Shown here: one piece after another, positions 17,118 to 24,535 of the stretch
Numbering within the stretch: the stretch's first letter is position 1
Layout of the letters: every line of letters starts with the position of its first letter
Assembly: GCF_018403325.1 (NCBI RefSeq)
Contig: NZ_BOSL01000017.1
Span: forward strand, 46,695-110,694
Source: Paenibacillus vini
GTDB lineage: Bacteria; Bacillota; Bacilli; Paenibacillales; Paenibacillaceae
Reading direction: 5' to 3'
Length of the DNA stretch: 64,000 nucleotides
The notes under the pieces: model-generated
Told to the model about the DNA's origin: nothing
Database searches by the model: none
The model's input: the letters and a program-made list of their open reading frames with translations, nothing else
Made by a program: the position numbers and the translations under genes

Positions 17118-17835
17118 AAAAAACAAGTTACTTCAAAATAATAAAATCGTTAAGAACAATAAGAAAGTCACTACACCTGCTAAACGTGGTAGAACTGAAG
17201 AATACTCTGTTGAAGAATTAAAAAAAATTGCATTGAAAATTAAAAAAGATATCAATGGAGCTAAACTTTCTTATTTAAAATTACAGAAGCTAACAGGAAT
17301 TGGACGAAACACTTGGAGCCGTAAAATCCCTGATTTTATTGAAACCCTAAACAATCCAATTTCACTACCACACAAGATTAACTCAAATGATGATGTATAC
17401 TATCCTAATTTCTCAGCATTGGTTGAAACTTACGATGGAGACATTAACCTCTTATATAATGAATTGAATGAATTTGAACTCCAATATCAAAAGAAGGACG
17501 CTGAAGTTGCTTTATTAAAAGAGGAATTACAATCGTTAAGAAAATATAAAGAGGACTTTTCACAACTCAAAATAAAAATCGAAAAATACAAGAAGCAAGC
17601 GGAACATTATAAAGCTTTATATGAACAAATTACAGTAGCAAGTACCTTCCCGCACTTGAGAAAAGAGCTGGATTTAAATCACAATTTACTCAATTTCAAA
17701 AAGAACGCAGAGTCATTGTCACTAAAAAACCTTGAGAACCATTTTCCACAAACAACTAAATCTGATACTGCTTCGGATAGAACAAATGAGAACTTGAAGA
17801 TAATAAAAAATATGGCTCCTAACCTTTTCGACTAA
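17110..17835 (+). CDS. TnpC-like coiled-coil protein
   Basis: About 241 residues from the ATG at 17110, which has GAGG nine bases upstream; it overlaps the previous gene by 8 bp. The N-terminus is strongly basic (Lys/Arg/Asn-rich). A short helix-turn-helix-like region (about 55-80, LQKLTGIGRNTWSRKI) is followed by a long Lys/Glu-rich coiled coil (about 115-185). The arrangement is that of TnpC of Tn554-type elements, an accessory factor that affects orientation and frequency of transposition. The family assignment rests on position and architecture; I see no catalytic motif. Confidence 0.6.
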   Translation: MNKKNKLLQNNKIVKNNKKVTTPAKRGRTEEYSVEELKKIALKIKKDINGAKLSYLKLQKLTGIGRNTWSRKIPDFIETLNNPISLPHKINSNDDVYYPNFSALVETYDGDINLLYNELNEFELQYQKKDAEVALLKEELQSLRKYKEDFSQLKIKIEKYKKQAEHYKALYEQITVASTFPHLRKELDLNHNLLNFKKNAESLSLKNLENHFPQTTKSDTASDRTNENLKIIKNMAPNLFD

Positions 17836-17855
17836 AAAATATAGGTAGGTGAAAT

Positions 17856-18995
17856 ATGAAAAACGGGAAATTCACAAGTCTAATATTACAAATGCAATAT
17901 GTCTCAAGGTGGAATGAATATGGGCCACGATTTAAGGATAATTCGGCAAGTCATAGTTTCAGATGTGCAACAATTGCAATATTTGTTGGAATTATAGAAG
18001 AGAAATTATTCAATAATCCTTTAAATAAAGGACAGTTAGTTGCAAGAGCATTATTACACGATATGAACGAAACTGTAACTGGCTCAATAAAACATATAAC
18101 AAAAAAAGATCCACATGTTGCGAATCATATCCAACGACTTGAGCGGGAAGTAAGTGAACAAATCGTTTCTTATTTATCAAAGTCATTACAGCCTTTCTTC
18201 TTTGATTACATCGTAAATGCTGAAGATGATAGCTATATAGGTCAACTGATTATGCATATCGATAGTTTTGACGCAATGTTATTTTGCTTACGTGAATTTA
18301 CTTCAGATTCTAATCCATATTTTAAAAAACAATATGAGCACTTTCATAATCAGTTACTACACTCAGATTTCCAATCAATCGTATGGCTGGTACGTGAATT
18401 TGAAAAAAAAGAGGGGCTTTATGAGTTACTTTCTCATATTTTAAATCTGGATAAAGTAGAGCGGTGGATTGGAAACTTTAATCTGATCCCTGATAATGAT
18501 GCAACTCACTCATTTCGTGTCGCGGCACTATCTTTGTTTAATGGTATTCTTGAATCAGAACGGTTTGGAAATAAACATATAGATACATATCGTTTATTAG
18601 GAAAATCCTTAATGCACGATTTAGTCGAGGGTATAACCGGGGATGTAGCCTCACCAATTAAAAAATCTTCAAATGAGGTTCGAAAAGCATTTGAGAAATA
18701 CGAGAAAGAAGTTGCAAAATCAATGCTCGTAAAACTCCCCTCTATATTTCATGATGAATTAATTGATTTCATGGTAAATTCAAAAGACAACTCATACGAA
18801 GGGCAATTAGTTGAAATTTCAGACAAAATTGACGCTCTAATTAAAAGCAACTTAGAAATGAGAAACAACCCTCTTTACGGTGAAAGGTATTACCAACAAC
18901 TTACAATTATTCAACGCAATTATGAGAACCCATGTGTTATTTTTTTTCTCGCATATATATTACACGATTTATCGTATACCAACTTTTTACGTTAG
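17856..18995 (+). CDS. Twin YfbR-like HD-domain protein carried by the element
   Basis: A 379-residue protein made of two tandem HD domains of the YfbR 5'-deoxynucleotidase type. Repeat 1 (about 1-185) has R18, W19, H33, H68-D69, E72 and D136, almost the same numbering as E. coli YfbR. Repeat 2 (about 195-375) has R203, W204, H218, H254-D255, E258 and D323. Both contain the HDxxExxTG block (HDMNETVTG; HDLVEGITGD). So both active sites look complete. It has an AGGTAGGTG site and lies 20 bp after the TnpC-like gene in the recombinase operon. The element sits inside the host yfbR gene, so a role in compensating for, or changing, nucleotide hydrolysis is an attractive inference. Confidence 0.85.
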   Translation: MKNGKFTSLILQMQYVSRWNEYGPRFKDNSASHSFRCATIAIFVGIIEEKLFNNPLNKGQLVARALLHDMNETVTGSIKHITKKDPHVANHIQRLEREVSEQIVSYLSKSLQPFFFDYIVNAEDDSYIGQLIMHIDSFDAMLFCLREFTSDSNPYFKKQYEHFHNQLLHSDFQSIVWLVREFEKKEGLYELLSHILNLDKVERWIGNFNLIPDNDATHSFRVAALSLFNGILESERFGNKHIDTYRLLGKSLMHDLVEGITGDVASPIKKSSNEVRKAFEKYEKEVAKSMLVKLPSIFHDELIDFMVNSKDNSYEGQLVEISDKIDALIKSNLEMRNNPLYGERYYQQLTIIQRNYENPCVIFFLAYILHDLSYTNFLR

Positions 18996-19012
18996 AATTG
19001 TCAAACTTTTTG

Positions 19013-19038
19013 CAACAGACTACTACGGTAGTCTGTTG
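19013..19038 (+). terminator. Terminator of the recombinase-HD operon
   Basis: A perfect 11-bp stem (19013-19023 with 19028-19038, loop TACG), followed by TTAATTATTTT. It lies 18 bp after the HD gene stop, between two convergent genes, and could serve both. Confidence 0.8.
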
Positions 19039-19081
19039 TTAATTATTTTGCCTTAATTAAATCGAATAAAATCAAATCACT

Positions 19082-19447
19082 TTACTCCATCGGGCTCCTC
19101 TTGTCACGTTCATCAAAAGCTTTCAATACATCCTTCACCAATTTCTCCACAATTTCTACTTCATCTAATTCCCTGCCTTTTAAAAGGACAGAAATTATGT
19201 CAATCAATTTATCTTTTTCAAAATCAGCTTTATCATTTGTACGAAAAATAACTTCTTCGGGTTTAACATTTAGTGCATTCACTATACGTTCTAATGTTTC
19301 CAAGGATATATTCTTTTCTCCCCTTTCGATCCCACCCATATATGACTGAGGAAGGCCCACTAATTCACCGAGTTGTTCCTGAGTTAGTCCCCGATTTTTT
19401 CGCAAATAGCGTATACGTTCACCGACTATAGTCAATAAATTTTTCAA
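19082..19447 (-). CDS. XRE-family helix-turn-helix regulator
   Basis: About 121 residues. The helix-turn-helix domain spans roughly 8-65: RIRYLRKNRGLTQEQLGELVGLPQSYMGGIERGEKN-type helices and the ISLETLERI continuation of Cro/CI-like regulators. The C-terminal part (about 70-121) is acidic and helical with no known motif. The TTG at 19447 is chosen because GAGGGG lies eight bases upstream. It is divergent from the DGQHR-domain gene, with 134 bp between them, and so probably controls that gene or the cargo. Confidence 0.8.
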   Translation of the reverse strand: MKNLLTIVGERIRYLRKNRGLTQEQLGELVGLPQSYMGGIERGEKNISLETLERIVNALNVKPEEVIFRTNDKADFEKDKLIDIISVLLKGRELDEVEIVEKLVKDVLKAFDERDKRSPME

Positions 19448-19581
19448 ATTTCTCACCCCTCTACAGAGTAGGCAAGTAATCTCATTTATTAAACACCCTT
19501 ATAACATATATATCCATTTGAAATTAGATCTTATAAGATCTATAATCAAACCATAAATTGCTTGGGAGGAAAGATAACAAC

Positions 19582-20580
19582 ATGACTCAACTTACAAATC
19601 AAATTGTTATTGAAAATGTCTTGTTAGGGAAAATGCGTGGAAAGATTGTATATCAAAGTCAAATTACAGCGGCTATAGCCTCTCAAATTCTTTTTGTAAA
19701 GCCATACGATCTACCTTCTGGATTTGGATACCAACGTCCTGTAAACCGAAAGAGATGTGATGATTTCTCAAAGTATTTATCCCTGGGTGATGACTCGTTA
19801 TTCACCCCAATTCTTATAAATGCGGCATCTAATTGGGAATTTGTTGTCTATGATAAACAACGCCCCAATTTCGGTCGCTTATTCTGTAAAGATAAAGCAT
19901 CATTAATGGATGGCCAACATCGAATGGGGGGGATACAAAAATATATACAAGAAACTAATTCGGACATTAGCGTCCCTTTCTTAGCATTTCATTGCTTGGA
20001 TGATGAAGAAGAAATCAAACTCTTTGATACAATAAATACGAAAGCAAAAGGTATTGGACTTTCGTTAAGCAAATACCTTCGAAGGGATTCTGATGACCTT
20101 AGTTGGGTTGCTACTGAACTGATGATGATAAAGGAAAGTCCTTTTAGAGAAATCGGAAGTATAATTGGAAAACGCACGAAGGGTAGACATGTGACTTTGC
20201 AAAACTTATATAAAATGCTGCATTTATTAACTAATGATCCTTCAATTTCTTTATTTTCTAAAGAGGAAAAATTAAAAATTGCATTAATTTATTATGGAGG
20301 TTTAAAAGATCTTTTTACGGCTGAATGGTACGATTATAAATCATTTAGATTAACTCATATTGTTTGTCTTGATGCACTATCAATTGTAGGCAAAGAACTT
20401 TTGTTAAAAGCTAAACATGAGAATAGTAAACAAATAAATCAACAAGTAGTTTTAAAGGGTCTTAACGGGCTTAAAAAAGTAGATTGGTCAGTAAATGGCC
20501 CTCTAAAATACCTTAAGGGTTTAAATGGATCGAAATCCCTCTCTACCGATTTAAGGGATTTAATGCAATCTGGCAATTGA
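19582..20580 (+). CDS. DGQHR-domain protein (DndB-like)
   Basis: About 332 residues from the ATG at 19582 (GGGAGG lies 13 bases upstream). The signature MDGQHRMGGI is present at about residue 114-123. It is followed by an LDDEEEIKLFDTINTKAKG stretch typical of DGQHR proteins, a family that includes DndB, the regulator of DNA phosphorothioation. No dndA, C, D or E genes are in the window, so a phosphorothioation role here is unsupported. It stands alone between a divergent XRE regulator and its own terminator, and belongs to the cargo of the element. Biochemical function unknown. Confidence 0.75.
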   Translation: MTQLTNQIVIENVLLGKMRGKIVYQSQITAAIASQILFVKPYDLPSGFGYQRPVNRKRCDDFSKYLSLGDDSLFTPILINAASNWEFVVYDKQRPNFGRLFCKDKASLMDGQHRMGGIQKYIQETNSDISVPFLAFHCLDDEEEIKLFDTINTKAKGIGLSLSKYLRRDSDDLSWVATELMMIKESPFREIGSIIGKRTKGRHVTLQNLYKMLHLLTNDPSISLFSKEEKLKIALIYYGGLKDLFTAEWYDYKSFRLTHIVCLDALSIVGKELLLKAKHENSKQINQQVVLKGLNGLKKVDWSVNGPLKYLKGLNGSKSLSTDLRDLMQSGN

Positions 20581-20592
20581 TTTCGTCAACAT

Positions 20593-20633
20593 AAAAGAGA
20601 AGGACACACAAGCTGTGCTCATCCTTCTCTTTT
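20593..20633 (+). terminator. Terminator after the DGQHR gene
   Basis: A perfect 12-bp stem, AAAAGAGAAGGA (20593-20604) with its complement (20622-20633), ending in a T run. It lies 12 bp after the stop codon and may work in both directions. Confidence 0.85.
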
Positions 20634-20665
20634 AAGGGTATTCGGATTTTATGGTGGAAAAGGGC

Positions 20666-21997
20666 TTATAAATCACCCTTCTCCAAATTCTTAATAAGTG
20701 TGGAAAAATCGACACCAAAGTTGTCTGTAATGTCGTGATCATTCACTTCATACCAATTGAAAGTATCGTATAACATAGCTTTATTGAAAGCACTTGAATT
20801 AAATCGTGGCTTACGCTTTTTATGGAGCTTCTCATTGAAAAGGATTTTGGCTCGTAAGGCATCAAACGAGTAACCTCTACCCATTCGCTCTACCTGCCTA
20901 ATAATGCTGTTAATTGACTCCGTATAAGCATTAGTGAGCCTTTTATCAAAGTAGTTGAATATTTCGACATGCCAGTTGTCTACGGCTCTCACGAGGTCTT
21001 TATATGCGTCTTTAGAGTTGCTGGACATACAACGGTGTCTCCATTGACTATAACGAAGATGACCTTCATCTGGATCAGGAGTATCCCATATCCAGTAAAA
21101 CTCTTCTTTGAGTTCATAGGCTTCTTTTAAAGCAGGAAGATTACCTAACCAAGTATCTAAGAGGAATGATTCACGTTCATTTAGATCGTGTTTACGCTTT
21201 AGAAGGATAAACCTTTCACGCATAAGGGTACGTCTTTCTTTTTGGCTCATATGGGCTTTCAAAGACTTTCTGACGTTATCTAAGGCTTGATTAGCCATTC
21301 TAACTACATGAAACTTATCTACGACAACTTTAGCGTGTGGAAGGATAGTGTTCACTGCGTCTTTGTAGGGCTTCCACATATCCATTGTGACGTACTCAAT
21401 GTAAGTCCTGTCACTGATTTCTGAAAGACGTTGGATGACTGTTTCCTTGTTACGGTTAGGCTTGATGTCATAAATAGTCCTGCGTTCAATATTAGTCAAT
21501 ACAAGCCGAGGTCTACGGATAATATGTATCTCGTCTATCCCAAGCCACTTAGGAGTTTCAAACTGGTATTCACGTTCTTTGAGTGCCACATAGTCCTTAA
21601 AAACGTTCCTAATGGTTTTCTCGTCAACACCAACGCTTTCTGCGACTTCTACAAAGGTCTTAGACATGGATTGCTCTTGAATGGACTTTAAAAGCCTTTT
21701 GGTCATACTACGCTTTTCATCTACAGATATTAGGCGTTCCCAGAAGGTAGATCCGCATTCACGACACTTGTATCGTCTACGGTTCAATTGTAAGCCCACT
21801 CGCTTTAAACGAATGGGCAAATCCATAATTAGTTGATTTCTTGAACTGTGTTTGTACAACTTGTCAAAACCACATTCAGGACAACGTTCAGGTGGTCCGA
21901 CTGCTTCAACTTTAAACATCATATCGGTTTCATTTTCTTGTGGCGGTTCTATTGTTTTAATGTCTGGTAGGGATAATAAGTCTGACATATTATTCAT
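20666..21997 (-). CDS. ISL3-family transposase
   Basis: A 443-residue transposase of the ISL3 type. The N-terminal zinc-finger region has two CxxC pairs (CPECGF near 38 and CRECGS near 79), followed by a helix-turn-helix (about 105-135) and the DDE catalytic domain (Asp in GIDEIHI and in VVDKFHVVRMANQALD, Glu in AYTESINSIIRQ). The length is normal and the frame intact. Possible ends begin with GGG near 20636 and near 22127, but the two inverted repeats match poorly and no 8-bp target duplication was found. It is nested in the larger element, next to the mercury operon. Confidence 0.9.
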   Translation of the reverse strand: MNNMSDLLSLPDIKTIEPPQENETDMMFKVEAVGPPERCPECGFDKLYKHSSRNQLIMDLPIRLKRVGLQLNRRRYKCRECGSTFWERLISVDEKRSMTKRLLKSIQEQSMSKTFVEVAESVGVDEKTIRNVFKDYVALKEREYQFETPKWLGIDEIHIIRRPRLVLTNIERRTIYDIKPNRNKETVIQRLSEISDRTYIEYVTMDMWKPYKDAVNTILPHAKVVVDKFHVVRMANQALDNVRKSLKAHMSQKERRTLMRERFILLKRKHDLNERESFLLDTWLGNLPALKEAYELKEEFYWIWDTPDPDEGHLRYSQWRHRCMSSNSKDAYKDLVRAVDNWHVEIFNYFDKRLTNAYTESINSIIRQVERMGRGYSFDALRAKILFNEKLHKKRKPRFNSSAFNKAMLYDTFNWYEVNDHDITDNFGVDFSTLIKNLEKGDL

Positions 21998-22147
21998 CCT
22001 TTATTACTCTGCGGTGTTAAGGTATCAATTATAGATTTGATGTCGAAATCATCAGTGTTAAATTATTTTTGTGACCACAAATGCACTTAGAAAATCCCTT
22101 AAAGCATTAGCTGGTTCACTTGAATAGGGAGTTGTAAAAAAGTTCCC

Positions 22148-23788
22148 TTAGCCTGCACAACAAGATAATTTCGAAATATCTTTATCGAACGTAAGTGCAG
22201 CTAATTTTAGCCCTTCAGCCATTGTTAAATATGGTGCTAGGGTTTCTGTTAAATCTTCTATCGTTAAGCCAAATTTAACAGCTAATGATGCTGCATAGAT
22301 GACATCTCCTGCATTCTCAGATACAATATGAACCCCTAATACTTTTAGTGTTTCTGCATCTGCTACTAGTTTAAATACACCGGTTGTTTCACGGTTTACA
22401 ATTGCTCTTGGAACAGCATCTAAAGGTAATACAGATGTCTTCACATCATACCCTTTCTCTTTTGCTTGTTCTTCTGTTAAACCAACCGTTGCAACCGTCG
22501 GATTCGTAAACGTAACAGCAGGAACTACCGATAAATCTATTTTTTTGTTTAATCCACCAATAGCATTATCAGTAATAATTCCACCTTCATAGGCTGCTAC
22601 ATATACAAATTGTGGTCCTAAAGTCACATCTCCTGCTGCATAAATCTTTTCATTACTTGTTTGACCAAAATCATTGATCAGGATTTCATTATTTTTTCCA
22701 GTTTCAACACCTGCTGCACTTAAATTTAAAGAATCCGTATTTGGTTTTCTTCCAGTGGCAACAAGTAACTGATCTGATTCAATGACTTCTCTACTGCCAT
22801 TTACTGTTACGTAAACCCTTTTTATCTCTCCACTTTGTTCAACACGCTCAAAAGTTGCCCCTTTGACAAGGTTTATACCCTGTTCAATTAACGCTTTTTC
22901 AACTGACTCTGAAATCTCAGGATCATACTCCTTTAAAAGTCGCTCACTTCTTTGCATAAGCGTTATTTCTGAACCTAAATGATGAAATAGTTGTCCAAGC
23001 TCCATTCCAATGTATCCTGAACCAATTACAGTTAATCGTTTTGGTATTTTCTTTAACTCAAGAAGTGTTGTACTAGTTAAATAGTCCATTTTTTCAAGTC
23101 CTGAAATTTGGGGCAACGAAGGCGATGCACCTGTTGCAATTAAAAAGCGTTTTGCAGATAACTTTGCCCCATTGACCTCAACCGTACTAGCATCAACGAA
23201 TTTTGCTTCACCTTTAATTAAATCAAAATTATATTCATCAATTAAATCCATATATTTTTGATTCCGAAGTTCGCTCACCAATTTATCCTTTTGCGTGATT
23301 AAACTAGCTAAATCCACTTCTCCAGCGGATGTTTGTAAACCTATAAACGGATTGTCTTTTGATAAATGATTGATTTCCCCTGCCCTAAGAAGAGTTTTTG
23401 ACGGAACACAGCCAATATTCACACAGGTTCCCCCAACCGTTCCACGCTCAATCATTCCAACTTTTGCACCGTATTCTATAGCTTTAATTGCCGAAGAAAA
23501 GGCAGCAGCACCAGAACCAATAATAAGAAGGTCATAATTGTCTTCATTAATTAACGCCACGTTTTCTAGTGATGATACTTCTTCAATTTCTCCGGCTTGG
23601 TAATTTGCTTCATCAATCGCCTTTATTGCACTTTCAACCTCAATATCATCGGGCAGTTCAAATACTGCTTCACCACGACGATAACTAGACTCAATATTTT
23701 TAGCACCTATCTTTTCAAGTGCTGATTCTACGTGTTTTTCACAACCCGTACAAGTCATTCCTGAAATGTTTACCTTAAATTTATTCAT
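22148..23788 (-). CDS. merA: Mercury(II) reductase MerA
   Basis: A 546-residue flavoenzyme reducing Hg(II) to volatile Hg(0) with NADPH. Order: one heavy-metal-associated domain (about 1-70, with GMTCTGC), FAD-binding [10 protein letters not shown], the redox-active disulfide [18 protein letters not shown]-binding [11 protein letters not shown], and the dimerisation domain ending SCCAG, the C-terminal Cys pair that delivers Hg(II) to the partner active site. With one rather than two N-terminal metal domains it is shorter than the Bacillus RC607 type. AAAGGAGC precedes the ATG. It follows merR by 28 bp and shares its promoter. No merB or transport gene is present. Confidence 0.96.
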   Translation of the reverse strand: MNKFKVNISGMTCTGCEKHVESALEKIGAKNIESSYRRGEAVFELPDDIEVESAIKAIDEANYQAGEIEEVSSLENVALINEDNYDLLIIGSGAAAFSSAIKAIEYGAKVGMIERGTVGGTCVNIGCVPSKTLLRAGEINHLSKDNPFIGLQTSAGEVDLASLITQKDKLVSELRNQKYMDLIDEYNFDLIKGEAKFVDASTVEVNGAKLSAKRFLIATGASPSLPQISGLEKMDYLTSTTLLELKKIPKRLTVIGSGYIGMELGQLFHHLGSEITLMQRSERLLKEYDPEISESVEKALIEQGINLVKGATFERVEQSGEIKRVYVTVNGSREVIESDQLLVATGRKPNTDSLNLSAAGVETGKNNEILINDFGQTSNEKIYAAGDVTLGPQFVYVAAYEGGIITDNAIGGLNKKIDLSVVPAVTFTNPTVATVGLTEEQAKEKGYDVKTSVLPLDAVPRAIVNRETTGVFKLVADAETLKVLGVHIVSENAGDVIYAASLAVKFGLTIEDLTETLAPYLTMAEGLKLAALTFDKDISKLSCCAG

Positions 23789-23816
23789 AAAAAAGCTCCT
23801 TTCGTTAATTAATCTC

Positions 23817-24209
23817 TCATGTTAATGTTTCTATTATTGGACACGAATGTAATTGCTTTTCATCTGGACATCGTTGTTTTAAGTCGTCTAACATAGTTTC
23901 AATTCGTTTTAAATCCTCTATTTGTTTTTGCACTTCCTTTTGTTTTTTAGAAACAAATTCGAACATATCTTGACAACGAACTTCATCTTTATCTACAACA
24001 CCAAGTAATTTATAAATCTCGCTTAAAGAAAAACCAAGTTCCTGTATTCGTTTAATAAACCCAACACGCTTAACGTCATCATATGAATATATCCGATAAC
24101 CAGCTTCCGTTCGGTGAGGTTCTTGTAATAAATTTTTTCGCTCGTAATATCTGATCGTTTCTTTATTAACTCCACATTTATCTGCAAACTCACTAATGCG
24201 ATAAATCAT
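23817..24209 (-). CDS. merR: Mercury-responsive regulator MerR
   Basis: A 130-residue MerR-type activator-repressor. The N-terminal winged helix-turn-helix (about 3-70: [42 protein letters not shown]) is followed by the dimerisation helix and the three Hg-binding Cys (C79 in RCQDM; C114 and C123 in [11 protein letters not shown]). It binds the dyad between -35 and -10 of its own promoter and activates merA when mercury is bound. The gene order merR-merA, transcribed together, is typical of Gram-positive mer operons. Confidence 0.95.
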   Translation of the reverse strand: MIYRISEFADKCGVNKETIRYYERKNLLQEPHRTEAGYRIYSYDDVKRVGFIKRIQELGFSLSEIYKLLGVVDKDEVRCQDMFEFVSKKQKEVQKQIEDLKRIETMLDDLKQRCPDEKQLHSCPIIETLT

Positions 24210-24228
24210 CTTATTTCACCCCATGAAT

Positions 24229-24260
24229 ATTATAAACCGTGTACCATAGTACACGGTCAA
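24229..24260 (-). promoter_or_regulatory. mer promoter-operator
   Basis: On the minus strand: -35 TTGACC (24260-24255), a 20-bp spacer and -10 TATAAT (24234-24229). The spacer holds the dyad CCGTGTACTATGGTACACGG (24237-24256). The overlong spacer is the hallmark of MerR-activated promoters. The rest of the 24,210-24,535 gap holds nothing else I can identify. Confidence 0.93.
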
Positions 24261-24535
24261 GTAAATTGGACTATTTTATTTTTTTCCCAAAGTATCACTC
24301 GTATGTGATTGATACTTTTATATAATACTATTGATTATCCTAACATCCCACCAGAAAATCCGATTTAAACACCAGTTGTTTTTAAACTATTAAGAAAGTA
24401 ATTCCACTATATATTCCGAAGACCCTCTTTTAATTATTACAAGATGTAATTCATTTTTGCCAACAAATCTTAAACAAATAGCGGTCGACCTTTTTAATGC
24501 AAAGCTTTCTTTTATCAGAATCGGAACTTTATACT

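Noticed and set aside
19582-20580. A DNA phosphorothioation (Dnd) system
   Set aside because: Only a DGQHR protein is present; dndA, C, D and E are absent.
20620-22150. Exact ends and target duplication of the ISL3-type element
   Set aside because: Candidate ends match only weakly and no 8-bp duplication flanks them, so I give only the transposase gene.
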